A stretch of DNA of 64,000 nt. It comes from UBA11957 sp963603285 (GTDB lineage Bacteria > Bacillota > Clostridia > Lachnospirales > Lachnospiraceae). Where the stretch lies: NCBI GenBank assembly GCA_963603285.1, contig CAVCMG010000006.1, positions 1 through 64,000 of the forward strand. The letters run 5' to 3'. The notes below the pieces were generated by a model that had not been told where the DNA came from, did not search any database, and saw only the letters and a list, made by a program, of their open reading frames with translations. Shown here in pieces: positions 42,282-51,116 of this stretch; position 1 is the stretch's first letter; each line of letters opens with the position of its first letter. Position numbers and translations under genes: made by a program.

Positions 42282-43049
42282 TCAGCCAAGAATCCGCGTG
42301 ACGTACCCTTTCTGTTTCAGCAGCCGTTCCATCAGCACAGCATTGTCAAGCTCCCGGTAACGGCCAATGCATACACTGTAGTGATCCCGTCTTTTTTCAA
42401 CACCTGCCGGAAATCCCGTCTTTGCCGCTTCCTGCGCCTGCAGGGCCGCCTCCTCCCGGTCCTTTACCAGCGCGATCTCCACGCGGTAAAAGCTGTCAGC
42501 TCCGGCCGCATACATCTCCGGCTCCAGCGTTCCCTGTACAGCGTCCGCCAGCGCACCGATCACCTGGGTAAAATTCTCCTCCAGCAGGCGATTGTCCTCC
42601 GGCTGGTTGATAAAGCCGATCTCTGCAAGGACAGCCGGCATCTGTGTCTTTCGGAGTACGATAATCCCCGGCCGCTCACTTACACCAATCTCTTCAAAGC
42701 CGACAAGCCCCAGCGCCCCGACAATATTTTCTGCCAGCGCAAGCGCCAGCCCCTCTTTTCTGTATACCAGAGCCTCCACGCCTGCGTATTCGCCGGGATT
42801 TGGTGATGAATTTCTGTGGATGCTAAGGAAAGCGTCCGCTCCGGTCTCATTGGCGATCTGCGCCTTTTCAAACGGCGTCTGGAACACATCTGTTGTCCGA
42901 GTATAATAGACCTCGATTCCTCTGTCCTCCAGCTCCTGTCCCAGTGCAAGAACGATCCGCAGATTGTCGTTTTTTTCCACCTGATCCTCATAAACCGCTC
43001 CATTATCCACACCGCCGTGTCCGGCGTCCAGCACGATACTCTTTGCCAT
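42282..43049 (-). CDS. N-acetylmuramoyl-L-alanine amidase (Amidase_3) with SPOR-like tail
   Basis: The 255-residue protein has the Amidase_3 zinc motifs: IVLDAGHGGVDNGAV at the N-terminus (His10), a FLSIHRNSSPN segment supplying a further His, and VLAEIGFINQPEDNRLL with the catalytic Glu. These enzymes cut the amide bond between muramic acid and the stem peptide. The last 70 residues (FYRVEIALVKDREEAALQAQEAAKTGF, then YSVCIGRYRE) resemble a SPOR domain, which binds denuded glycan strands. There is no signal peptide, so export is unexplained. AAGGAG precedes the ATG. Confidence 0.85.
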   Translation of the reverse strand: MAKSIVLDAGHGGVDNGAVYEDQVEKNDNLRIVLALGQELEDRGIEVYYTRTTDVFQTPFEKAQIANETGADAFLSIHRNSSPNPGEYAGVEALVYRKEGLALALAENIVGALGLVGFEEIGVSERPGIIVLRKTQMPAVLAEIGFINQPEDNRLLEENFTQVIGALADAVQGTLEPEMYAAGADSFYRVEIALVKDREEAALQAQEAAKTGFPAGVEKRRDHYSVCIGRYRELDNAVLMERLLKQKGYVTRILG

Positions 43050-43095
43050 AAGCTGCTCCTTATGCCTTTATGACAGTATATGACGGATTTGCCGC

Positions 43096-43124
43096 TTGTG
43101 TCTTTTCCCCAATACTGCTAAGAT
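43096..43124 (+). promoter_or_regulatory. possible promoter of the lipid kinase gene
   Basis: TTGTGT (43096-43101), a 17-base spacer and TAAGAT (43119-43124) lie 34 bases before the ATG at 43158, in the divergent gap with the amidase gene. Confidence 0.5.
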
Positions 43125-43157
43125 AAAAACATACGAAAGAGGAAATGGAGTTATCCC

Positions 43158-44078
43158 ATGTATCATATTATTTTCAATCCCAAAAGCAAGGGTTCCCGGG
43201 GAAAGGATGCCTGCCGCATCGTGCTGGCCCAGTTAAAGATCCGCTCTCTGCCCTTTGTCTTACATACCACAGACCATCCCCGCCATGCCGAGGAGCTGGC
43301 CAGAGAGCTGACCGGCCAGCATACCCCCTGTACGCTTCTGATCATCGGCGGCGACGGTACCTTAAACGAAGTCATCAACGGCATTGTCGATCCCTCCCTT
43401 GTCACCCTCGGTCTGATCCCTTCCGGCTCCGGCAACGATTTCGCCCGGGCCATGAAGATTCCCAGAGATCCGGAAAAGGCGCTGGAACTGATTCTGAACC
43501 GGGAGGCAGTGCCCATCCACTACGGCAGCATGACAGCAGGACGGCATCAGCGGCGCTTTATGATCAGCTGCGGCGCCGGTTTTGACAGTGAGGTCTGCCG
43601 TGCTGTGCACTACTCGAAATTAAAAAAGTTCTTTAACCGCATCGCCCTGGGCAATCTCGTCTATGGCTTTATCTCGGTCAAAAAGCTGCTGTTTCGTACC
43701 CTGTTTTCGGCAGATGTGTCCTGTGACGGCAACGAGACGCAGCTGTCCTTTAAGGACATTACGTTTATCACGGCCTTTAACAGCGCCTATGAGGGTGGCG
43801 GCTTTAAATTCTGTCCACCGGCAGACCCGAAAGCGGGCAGTCTTCAGCTGTTCTGTATCCACGACCTGCCCTTACACAAGATTCCCCTGCTCTTTCCTCT
43901 GGCCCACGCCGGACGCCATCTTGGCTTTACCGGATATATTGCACTGTGGGAAACGAAAAAGGCAGTACTTTCCCTCTCCGCACCCGCCTGTATCCATACC
44001 GATGGCGAGGTCTGGGGCTATTTTGACAGACTTACTGTGAAAAGCTCCGCGGATACGGTAGATATGTTCCTGCCGTAA
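43158..44078 (+). CDS. YegS/DagK-type lipid kinase
   Basis: The 306-residue protein is a diacylglycerol-kinase-family enzyme. It has NPKSKG near residue 7, the ATP-binding LLIIGGDGTLNEVING (residues 60-75), and LIPSGSGNDFARA about 20 residues on. A C-terminal beta domain has SCGAGFDSEVCRAV and VWGYFDRLTV. Members phosphorylate diacylglycerol or related lipids and feed phospholipid or lipoteichoic-acid recycling. GGAG lies 7 bases before the ATG. It is a single-gene unit, divergent from the amidase and closed by a terminator. Confidence 0.88.
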   Translation: MYHIIFNPKSKGSRGKDACRIVLAQLKIRSLPFVLHTTDHPRHAEELARELTGQHTPCTLLIIGGDGTLNEVINGIVDPSLVTLGLIPSGSGNDFARAMKIPRDPEKALELILNREAVPIHYGSMTAGRHQRRFMISCGAGFDSEVCRAVHYSKLKKFFNRIALGNLVYGFISVKKLLFRTLFSADVSCDGNETQLSFKDITFITAFNSAYEGGGFKFCPPADPKAGSLQLFCIHDLPLHKIPLLFPLAHAGRHLGFTGYIALWETKKAVLSLSAPACIHTDGEVWGYFDRLTVKSSADTVDMFLP

Positions 44079-44131
44079 ATCATTTTTTACACGCACAAAT
44101 GGTTCTGCAACCCATTTTTCATATGTACGAC

Positions 44132-44198
44132 AAAAAGGCATCTGCTTCTCTCCTCCGACAGAATCCATCTGTCTCAGGAATGAAGCGGATGCCTTTTT
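44132..44198. terminator. bidirectional terminator between lipid kinase and glycosyltransferase
   Basis: AAAAAGGCATCTGCTTC pairs with GAAGCGGATGCCTTTTT with one mismatch around a loop of about 30 bases. T-rich ends lie on both strands, between convergent genes. Confidence 0.75.
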
Positions 44199-44212
44199 CA
44201 TTTTACCATCTT

Positions 44213-45229
44213 CTAGTTAAATCCATAAATCTTCTGGGAAATCTTGTATCCGGCTACGGCGATCTTGCGGCCCACTTTGGAACGCATATTCATCGCTACG
44301 CCGAGAAGTCCGCGGCGCAGGGTCGTGTAAGTCAGCGGATCCTTTTTCTTCATGTATTTCCACAGCTCATCCTTCATCGCATCGGCCTCCTTGCTGTCCA
44401 TACGGATCAGAAGGATCGAGGTAACGGTCGTTATGATGCTCAGGTAATTCAGCATATATTTGCGCAGCTTGGTATGCTCGTGGCTCTGGGCTGCCATACA
44501 GTCGATCATCAGCTTGTTGACACGGATCTGCTGGTCGATACGGGAGATCATGACGGTCTCGTTGACCGACTGATCGCTTCTGCCGATATAATAATGGTAG
44601 AAATCCACATTCATGTAGTACATTTTCTTAACGTATGGGAACGGCACAAAAGCGAAAAGGTTGTCCACATAGAAGGTATGCTCCGGCAGATGTAATCCAC
44701 AGTCGCGCAGCACCTGGGTACGGTACATCAGCGAATGCATCAGGATATAGTGGCCAAGGCCCATATTTTTTACATTTTCCCAGCCAAAGACACGATCCTG
44801 CGGCAGGCTGCCGGTGTATTTCATGACTTTCTTGTGCTTTGCACCCTCTTTGTCGTAGATATAATTGCTGATGATGGCGTCCGGTTTTTCTTCCATCTCA
44901 GCAAATTCACGGAGCTTTGCCAGAATCTTCGGATACGCTTCCTTATCTACCCAGTCGTCGCTGTCCACAACCTTGTAATACAGACCGGTCGCATGCTCGA
45001 TACCGGCATTGACACCGGAACCATGGCCACCATTCTCCTTATGGATGACCTTAACAATGCCCGGATGTTCCGCTGCCAGACGGTCAGCGATCACTGCCGT
45101 ATTGTCTTTGGAACCATCATCCACAAGAATGATCTCTACCTCATCGCCTCCCGGAAGCAGGCTTTCCACACAATGCTCCATATAGCTTTCTGAATTATAG
45201 CAGGGTACTGCTACAGTAAGTAATTTCAT
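44213..45229 (-). CDS. glycosyltransferase family 2 protein
   Basis: The 338-residue protein has a GT-A fold: LTVAVPCYNSESYMEHCVESLL at the N-terminus, ILVDDGSKDNTA near residue 33 (nucleotide-sugar contact), GHGSGVNAGIEHATGLYYKVVDSDDWVD near residues 70-97 (the DxD motif), then a helical C-terminal region without long membrane helices. Family 2 enzymes build cell-wall or capsular glycans; the sugar is unknown. It is not in a polysaccharide cluster. GGAGG lies 6 bases before the ATG. Confidence 0.88.
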   Translation of the reverse strand: MKLLTVAVPCYNSESYMEHCVESLLPGGDEVEIILVDDGSKDNTAVIADRLAAEHPGIVKVIHKENGGHGSGVNAGIEHATGLYYKVVDSDDWVDKEAYPKILAKLREFAEMEEKPDAIISNYIYDKEGAKHKKVMKYTGSLPQDRVFGWENVKNMGLGHYILMHSLMYRTQVLRDCGLHLPEHTFYVDNLFAFVPFPYVKKMYYMNVDFYHYYIGRSDQSVNETVMISRIDQQIRVNKLMIDCMAAQSHEHTKLRKYMLNYLSIITTVTSILLIRMDSKEADAMKDELWKYMKKKDPLTYTTLRRGLLGVAMNMRSKVGRKIAVAGYKISQKIYGFN

Positions 45230-45281
45230 ACATATCCTCCTGTCCCCCGTTTTCGGGGATCTGAAATATCAAAAATCTGAA

Positions 45282-46361
45282 CTATTGTCTGTCTGGCTCC
45301 CGGCCAGCACCAAGACGTATATTGACAAACGACGTATAAGCGCGAAACGCCGACGGCAGCGGGTAGTTGTCTTCCACCGTGCCGGTATCTGCAAACAGCC
45401 AGTCTCCTGCCTTTTGTTCTTCCAGCGCCGCCACACGGACAAGATACCCCTTCATCCGCCATTCCACATGGGAAAAAACATGCTTTGCATCCTCCAGCTG
45501 TTCGATATACAGCGGAAGCAGCTGTCTTTCCTGAATATAGGTCAGGATCTCATCCTCACTGGCATAACCGTCCATTCCCGGAAGCTCATACAGCCCGGCC
45601 AGAAGTCCTTTTTCGGGCCGCTTGTGCAGGGCGATCTTCTCTCCGTCACGGATGATCAGCACGGTGCGTTCTTCGATCCGGCGCTCTTTGGCCTTTTTCC
45701 GTACCGGCAGGCTGTCTGTCAGTCCCCTTTTTCTGGCCTTGCAGGCAAAGGAAATCGGGCATGCCGCACAGCCGATCTGTCCCTTTGGCAGACAAAGCGC
45801 CGAACCCAGATCCATAAATGCCTGGTTCAGATCACCGCTCCGCTTTTCAGGCATCACGCTGCCGAGCTCACTCTGTGCTCTTTTCTTTGTCTTATCCTGC
45901 AGAATATCCGCATCACAGGCTGTAAGTCTGGCCCATATGCGCAACACATTGCCGTCTACCGCCGGAACCGGAATATCCCAGGCGATCGATGCTATGGCTC
46001 CCGCCGTATAGGCGCCAATCCCGGCCAGACCCAGAAGCTTTTCATAATCAGACGGCAGACTGCCGCCGTACTGCTCTACGATCTGTCCGGCAGCCTTTTT
46101 GAGGTTACGGGCACGGTTGTAATAGCCCAGTCCCTCCCAGAGCTTTAACAGCTTATCGTCCGGACATACCGCCAGATCCTGCACCGTCGGAAGCGCTGTG
46201 ATAAAGCGGTCAAAATATGGCCTCACAGCCTCCACCCGGGTCTGCTGCAGCATGATCTCCGAGATCCAGATATGGTACGGATTTTTCTGTGCTCTCCATG
46301 GCAGATCCCTGTGGTATCTGTCGTACCAGGAAAGCAGGGGCGTTACGATTTCTTCTAACAT
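45282..46361 (-). CDS. mutY: A/G-specific adenine glycosylase
   Basis: The 359-residue protein has the MutY layout: LPWR near residue 20, the catalytic Glu36 in ISEIMLQQT, a helix-hairpin-helix (LLGLAGIGAYTAGAI), Asp136 in PAVDGNVLRI, and a 4Fe-4S cluster set at Cys190, 198, 201 and 207. A C-terminal NUDIX-like domain includes the FSHVEWRMKGYLV segment for 8-oxoguanine recognition. It removes adenine mispaired with 8-oxoguanine. Seven residues separate the first two cysteines, against six in E. coli, a spacing I believe also occurs in Clostridia. AAAGG lies 6 bases before the ATG. Confidence 0.93.
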   Translation of the reverse strand: MLEEIVTPLLSWYDRYHRDLPWRAQKNPYHIWISEIMLQQTRVEAVRPYFDRFITALPTVQDLAVCPDDKLLKLWEGLGYYNRARNLKKAAGQIVEQYGGSLPSDYEKLLGLAGIGAYTAGAIASIAWDIPVPAVDGNVLRIWARLTACDADILQDKTKKRAQSELGSVMPEKRSGDLNQAFMDLGSALCLPKGQIGCAACPISFACKARKRGLTDSLPVRKKAKERRIEERTVLIIRDGEKIALHKRPEKGLLAGLYELPGMDGYASEDEILTYIQERQLLPLYIEQLEDAKHVFSHVEWRMKGYLVRVAALEEQKAGDWLFADTGTVEDNYPLPSAFRAYTSFVNIRLGAGREPDRQ

Positions 46362-46463
46362 AGTTCACCTTTCTCATCATGCCATAGTTCACCGGAAAAT
46401 GCAACCGGATTGCCATGAAGATTCATGAAGACTGCATTTTACGGAATTCAAATGCCACATATG

Positions 46464-46495
46464 AAAAAAGAACAGCTTTTTACGGCTGCTCTTTT
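46464..46495 (-). terminator. terminator of the HAD phosphatase gene
   Basis: On the minus strand AGAGCAGC pairs with GCTGTTCT (one wobble) and runs into TTTTTT. It begins about 60 bases past the stop at 46555. Confidence 0.7.
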
Positions 46496-46554
46496 CGTTG
46501 CCATACATATGAAAAAATGATCCCTCAGATCATTTTTGATTGCCTCACTGCTGT

Positions 46555-47370
46555 TTATGCGTTCAGAACAAACTTCTCTATGATCTCTGCCACACCACTG
46601 TGATCATTATCCCGCTCTGTGACATAGTCTGCGCTGGCCTTCACCGCGTCTTCACCATTACACATCGCTGCACCCACAGCAGCAGTTTTGATCATACTCA
46701 GATCGTTGGCCGCATCACCGGCCGCCACGGTCTGGGAAATATCCGCATCCAGATACCGGCACAGCCAGCGGATGGCCGAGCCCTTGCTCACACCGGCAGG
46801 TACATATTCCAGATACTCTTTGCAGGAAAAGAACGAATCCGCCTGCCCCTCAAGAGCTTCGGCATGCTCCGTCTGAAAGCGCTCCAGCTTTTCTCTGTCG
46901 TGCAGATCCGCCAGAAGAATCTTTGGCGATTCTTCCGTCAGCGCCGAAGGAATATCTGCCACCAGCCGGGAATGGCCGCCGTTGTTCTTATCATACCGGG
47001 TCAGCTCCGGCGTCTGCTTCTCAGCGATCGTCTCGGTGCGGCTATATGCCTGGGCATGGATCTGCCATTTTCTGGTCTCTTCCATCAGATACCGTACGGT
47101 ATCCATCGAAAGGCTCTCCCAGTGCAGCACCTCGCCGGTATCGCAGCGGATCACACAGCTGCCGTTGAAGGTGATCGCATAACAGCCGGGCGTATCCAGT
47201 CCTAGACGCTTTACCTGCAAAAGCATATTGACGGTGGAGCGGCCCGTCGCCAGCACAATGCTGTGTCCGGCAGCCCGGGCTTTCTCGATCGCCGCTTTGT
47301 TTTCCAGTGTAATTTCCTTTTTACTGTTTAATAATGTACCGTCCAGATCGGTAAAAAATATCTTTTTCAT
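46555..47370 (-). CDS. Cof-type HAD-IIB family hydrolase
   Basis: The 271-residue protein has the HAD motifs: IFFTDLDGTLLNS (nucleophile Asp8 with Asp10), VLATGRS near residue 40, a conserved Lys in the cap-to-core region (GVSKGSAIRWL), and VAAGDAANDLSMIKTA with the acidic metal ligands. The Cof/IIB cap follows motif 2. Such enzymes remove phosphate from sugars, flavins or nucleotides; the substrate is unknown. The ribosome site is an imperfect AGAAGAG. It follows the L,D-transpeptidase gene by only 20 bases, so they probably form one unit. Confidence 0.88.
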   Translation of the reverse strand: MKKIFFTDLDGTLLNSKKEITLENKAAIEKARAAGHSIVLATGRSTVNMLLQVKRLGLDTPGCYAITFNGSCVIRCDTGEVLHWESLSMDTVRYLMEETRKWQIHAQAYSRTETIAEKQTPELTRYDKNNGGHSRLVADIPSALTEESPKILLADLHDREKLERFQTEHAEALEGQADSFFSCKEYLEYVPAGVSKGSAIRWLCRYLDADISQTVAAGDAANDLSMIKTAAVGAAMCNGEDAVKASADYVTERDNDHSGVAEIIEKFVLNA

Positions 47371-47390
47371 CTGTATCTCTTCTTTATGGC

Positions 47391-49268
47391 TTATTCTGCT
47401 GCCTCACCTGTAGCTTCCGGTGCATCCGGTGTCGGTTCTGTCGATGAGGACTCTGTCTTTGAGGAAGATTCCTCCTTTTTCGACGAAGATTCATCTTTCT
47501 TAGAAGAGGATTCATTCTTTTTAGAGCTTGACTCATTCTTCTTGGAAGAGGATTCGTCCTTCTTGGAGGAAGATTCCTCCTTCTTCGATGAGGATTCATC
47601 GGTTGCAGAACTTGACTCATCCTTCTTTGAGGAGGATTCATCACTCTTCGAGGAAGATCCCTCACCATCGGAGGTCTTCTTCGGCTCTGCCGGACGTAAG
47701 GTTACCTCTGTTCTGTAGAAGATCACGATCGGCACATCCTTGTCGATCAGATCATACAGCGTAGCCGCCTTGCTCTTTGGCAGGTTGATACAGCCGTGGG
47801 AACCACCATAATTGTAGATCGTACCGCCGAATTTGCTTCTCCATGTCGCGTCATGGAAGCCATAGCCGCCATAGAACGGCATCCAGTAATTCACATGGGA
47901 GACGTAGGAGTACTCACCGTTTGGCAGCTTCTCACCCTTCAGGTCTCTGTCCTTGGTCTTGTAATCGAGCAGGTATACACCGCTCGGTGTATAACGGTCC
48001 TTGGTCATCTTACCGGAAACGCAGTCGCTCTCCCATACAACCTTGCCACCTTTGTAGAAATATACATGCTGGGACGTCAGATCGGCCTCGATATAGGTAT
48101 CGCCAAAACCACCGTTTTCTGTTGTAGACATCTTGCTCTTGTATTCCGGCTCACGCTCCACGGTATCACCGGCCTCGATATTGGCTGTCAGTACCTTGAT
48201 CTCGGCTGCCTGGTCGATCTTCCAGCCAGTATCTACAGTTTTCACCTTGACTACCGTACCGTAGGTGCTCTTGAAGCTTGCTGTGGAACCTAAGGTATCG
48301 GTCTCTTTTGCCAGCTCAGCTACATATTCCTTGATCTTCTTTGCAAAGGTATCGTCATCCTTTGTGTAGTTACCGTTTTCATCCTTATCCAGCCATTCAA
48401 CCATCGTCTCGCCGTCGAGTACCTTGTCGCCCTGCGGCAGCTTATAGGTAATGCTGGCGCCAACGTATTTGTTCAGATTTTCCACCTGGCTGACCAGCTC
48501 GGTGTCATCAGAGGTCACTGTCGGTTTGACATAGGCTTCTGTCTCATCGACATTGAGCGTTGTCTCACCGTTACTGATGGCTTCGATCACTGCCGTTGTC
48601 AGCATATCCGCATCCAGCTTGTTGCCTTCCTTCTCAGCAACGATCGTAAACTTGCCGTCGGCAAATTCCATGTATGCATCCTCCGGTGCCGTCTGGTGGA
48701 TCGGATCCAGCTCATCGGAAGCCTCCAGGATCGACGCTACCTTCGTCTCGTCAAAGGTTGTCGCATTGTCTACGGTATATTCTCTGGTTTCTTTGGACTG
48801 CTTGTACCAGTCCATGATGTTCTGGGCAGCCAGAAGATCCTGGATATCACTGCCATTCTGATAGGTATAGTCGATATCGCTGCCGTTGATCGTCAGCACC
48901 TCACCGTCACGGAAATTCACCGTCAGCTCGTATTTCTCGACATTTTCTTTGATAATGCTTTCGATCTCCTCAACCGTCTTGTTGCTGCAGTCGATGGAAT
49001 TGATCGTTGTTCCCGGGAAGAACTCGGTCTTATACTGCTGCGCATGGTACAGATATACGCCAAAGCCGGCCACAGCCACCACCAGGATCACTGATGTTAC
49101 ACCTGCCACGATGGCTACGGTCTTCTGTCCGTTTTTCTTTTTGGACTTCTTCTTTTTCTTTTTTCCTGTCGTTTCCGGCACATCGATCCGCACATCGGTA
49201 CCCAGAATGGAATCCAGCTCTTTCTCAAGACCGGAACCATAGGTATTGTCTTTCTTTCTTTTTTTCAA
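47391..49268 (-). CDS. membrane-anchored L,D-transpeptidase with Ser/Lys heptad tail
   Basis: The 625-residue protein has a Lys-rich cytosolic start (GKKKKKKSKKKNG), one membrane helix near residues 51-73, two PG_binding_4-type repeats, and a YkuD catalytic domain from about 385. The catalytic motif SHGCIN has Cys493. YkuD enzymes form 3-3 cross-links or attach proteins to peptidoglycan. After the domain come about ten copies of a seven-residue unit close to ESSSKKD, then an acidic end. The start is a TTG at 49268 with AGGGGG 8 bases upstream; no ATG fits. It heads a unit with the HAD phosphatase gene. Confidence 0.9.
   Translation of the reverse strand: MKKRKKDNTYGSGLEKELDSILGTDVRIDVPETTGKKKKKKSKKKNGQKTVAIVAGVTSVILVVAVAGFGVYLYHAQQYKTEFFPGTTINSIDCSNKTVEEIESIIKENVEKYELTVNFRDGEVLTINGSDIDYTYQNGSDIQDLLAAQNIMDWYKQSKETREYTVDNATTFDETKVASILEASDELDPIHQTAPEDAYMEFADGKFTIVAEKEGNKLDADMLTTAVIEAISNGETTLNVDETEAYVKPTVTSDDTELVSQVENLNKYVGASITYKLPQGDKVLDGETMVEWLDKDENGNYTKDDDTFAKKIKEYVAELAKETDTLGSTASFKSTYGTVVKVKTVDTGWKIDQAAEIKVLTANIEAGDTVEREPEYKSKMSTTENGGFGDTYIEADLTSQHVYFYKGGKVVWESDCVSGKMTKDRYTPSGVYLLDYKTKDRDLKGEKLPNGEYSYVSHVNYWMPFYGGYGFHDATWRSKFGGTIYNYGGSHGCINLPKSKAATLYDLIDKDVPIVIFYRTEVTLRPAEPKKTSDGEGSSSKSDESSSKKDESSSATDESSSKKEESSSKKDESSSKKNESSSKKNESSSKKDESSSKKEESSSKTESSSTEPTPDAPEATGEAAE
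47446..47655. repeat. 21-bp coding tandem repeat (ESSSKKD-type heptads)
   Basis: About ten in-frame 21-base units near the 3' end of the L,D-transpeptidase gene encode variants of ESSSKKD (also KKN, KKE and ATD forms). Units differ at synonymous sites, so the array is not recently expanded, but copy number may still vary between strains. A flexible charged wall-spanning tail is the likely product. Confidence 0.85.
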
Positions 49269-49366
49269 TTACATTTCCCCCTGTAATAACCCGCTTGTCT
49301 ATCTCAAATATCTTTTACGTTTTCAGGTCTGCCCTGTCCTTTTCAGGGCATGGCAGAGCATTTTTT

Positions 49367-49372
49367 ATTATA
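49367..49372 (-). promoter_or_regulatory. -10 element of the L,D-transpeptidase promoter
   Basis: A perfect TATAAT on the minus strand lies about 100 bases before the TTG start. No good -35 is found at the usual distance, which suggests activator dependence; direct repeats upstream (49405-49420) may be the activator site. The leader holds a TGCCCTG/CAGGGCA hairpin. Confidence 0.5.
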
Positions 49373-49404
49373 CACGATTCCCCGTCTAAAAAGGCACTAA
49401 TTTT

Positions 49405-49420
49405 CTTAGTTTTTTCTTAA
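49405..49420 (-). promoter_or_regulatory. TAAG direct repeats with 11-base period
   Basis: On the minus strand TTAAGAAAA and CTAAGAAAA are spaced exactly 11 bases start to start, one helical turn, about 35 bases upstream of the TATAAT. OmpR/PhoB-family regulators commonly bind such tandem repeats next to a missing -35 box. Confidence 0.4.
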
Positions 49421-49455
49421 CTTTTTTCGTGGTTTCCACGAGAAACCATAGAAAA

Positions 49456-49489
49456 AGCCGCTGTCTGGCTGTGGTTCCAGACAGCGGCT
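49456..49489 (-). terminator. terminator of the HtrA-like gene
   Basis: AGCCGCTGTCTGG (49456-49468) and CCAGACAGCGGCT (49477-49489) form a perfect 13-bp stem with TTTTT following on the minus strand, 54 bases past the stop. Confidence 0.9.
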
Positions 49490-49543
49490 CTGAAAAGCTG
49501 TTGTATATGAAAGCTCTTTTGCGGACAGGTGCTGTCCAGTCTT

Positions 49544-51028
49544 TTATTTCTGACGTTTGAAACCGAACAGATCGCCCAGGCTGCTCTGTGTATCCTGATC
49601 GTCGCTGCCGTTTCCGGTCTGCGGCTGCTGGCTCTGGCCATTCTGGCTGTTCTGTGAAGAGGAATCATCGGACATTACCTGTTTTGCCAGTGTTACCTGT
49701 AATGTTATCTCCTTGTAACCATCCTCGCTGGCTCTCTCGACAACAACCTCGACAGTCTCACCGGCTGCATAATTTTCCAGTGTGCTTACCAGTGTCTCCT
49801 TGTTGCTTACAGAAAGTCCGTCAAACTTCGTAATGATATCTCCAGCCTTGATACCGGCGGCTTCTGCGGCGCCACCCTTTCCGACCTCCTTAACGTATAC
49901 GCCGGACGGCAGATTATACATCTGGGAAGCATCGGAGGAAACATCCAGACAGCTGATGCCTAAGTAGCCTCTCTTGTCCTCGTCAACCTTGGTTCTGGTC
50001 TGACGTGTCATCAGATCATCGAGGATATCCTTTGCCTTGGTGATCGGGATCGCATAGCCCATACCCTCAACCTCTTCGGATGCGTATTTGGCAGAGTTGA
50101 TACCGACCAGCTCGCCTTTCATATTGAACAGAGCACCACCACTGTTACCCGGGTTGATAGCTGCATCTACCTGAATCAGGGAAGATGTCGTATTATCGAT
50201 CGTTACCTCACGATTCAGGGCACTGACAATACCTGTCGTTACGGACTGGCCATAGCCCAGTGCATTACCGATGGCTACGATCTGCTCACCAACCTCAAGA
50301 TTATCGGAATCACCCATCGTAGCGATCTTGATGGAACTCTTTGTTGTATCGCTCAGGTCAGAAAGCTTGACAGCGACTACAGCCAGATCATTGTCCGGAT
50401 CTGTACCCTTGATTGCACCCTCATATACCTGGTCTTTATCATCGTTGAAGCATACCGACAGCGTCTGTGCACCGCTGACGACATGATTGTTTGTGGCAAT
50501 TAAAAGCTCATCGTCATTCTCAGCCACGATGATACCGCTGCCGGCACCCTGTGTCTGATAGCTCTGTGTACCGAAGAAGCTCTGTACCTCTTCAACAGAT
50601 GTTGTAGTGATCGCTACAACAGAGGACTTGCATTCTTTGGCGATCTGCGAAACTGCTCCGGTCGTATCTGTGGTCGTTGTCGTCGTCTGTGTACCGGATG
50701 CTGTATCGGATGATGTATCACTTTCGACAACCTCTGAGGCAACGCTGGAGGAATCCTGCTGTTCCAGTGTTGTGGACGGAATCTGTGATGCATTTGTCCG
50801 GTTCAGCACGGTTGCTGAAGACACGCCCCAGAATACCAGTCCGGCTGTCAGTCCGAATACTGCGCCGCTGCCGATAAGCTTTGCGACCTTTTTACCGCCG
50901 CTGTTTTTTTTCTTCTCCGGTTTTTTCTCCGGCTCCGGGGAAGAACCGTAACCGTTCTGTGGTTCCTGTGAATAGCTGTTGTTTACCGGATCTGTATTTT
51001 CTGAAAAGCCATAATACGTATCGCTCAT
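49544..51028 (-). CDS. HtrA/DegP-like S1C serine protease with PDZ domain
   Basis: The 494-residue protein has a polar cytosolic N-terminus, one membrane helix near residues 50-70, a Ser/Thr-rich linker, and a trypsin-like domain with an intact triad: His182 (TNNHVVSG), Asp214 (PDNDLAVV) and Ser296 (GNSGGAL). One C-terminal PDZ domain (GVYVKEVGKGGAAEAAGIKAGDII) and a Gln/Ser-rich tail follow. Such proteases degrade or refold damaged proteins outside the membrane under envelope stress. GGGAGG lies 9 bases before the ATG. The gene is monocistronic; a possible promoter TTCACA-N17-TAACAT lies upstream. Confidence 0.93.
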   Translation of the reverse strand: MSDTYYGFSENTDPVNNSYSQEPQNGYGSSPEPEKKPEKKKNSGGKKVAKLIGSGAVFGLTAGLVFWGVSSATVLNRTNASQIPSTTLEQQDSSSVASEVVESDTSSDTASGTQTTTTTTDTTGAVSQIAKECKSSVVAITTTSVEEVQSFFGTQSYQTQGAGSGIIVAENDDELLIATNNHVVSGAQTLSVCFNDDKDQVYEGAIKGTDPDNDLAVVAVKLSDLSDTTKSSIKIATMGDSDNLEVGEQIVAIGNALGYGQSVTTGIVSALNREVTIDNTTSSLIQVDAAINPGNSGGALFNMKGELVGINSAKYASEEVEGMGYAIPITKAKDILDDLMTRQTRTKVDEDKRGYLGISCLDVSSDASQMYNLPSGVYVKEVGKGGAAEAAGIKAGDIITKFDGLSVSNKETLVSTLENYAAGETVEVVVERASEDGYKEITLQVTLAKQVMSDDSSSQNSQNGQSQQPQTGNGSDDQDTQSSLGDLFGFKRQK

Positions 51029-51116
51029 TTGTATGTACCTCCCTGTGTTTCTTTATGCTGCCATACTACAGAGAAAATGTTATGCAGTTTTGTTTGATTT
51101 GTGAACGAAGTGTGTT

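Noticed and set aside
47446..47655. CRISPR-like array
   Set aside because: The 21-base period is an in-frame coding repeat of Ser/Lys heptads without spacers.
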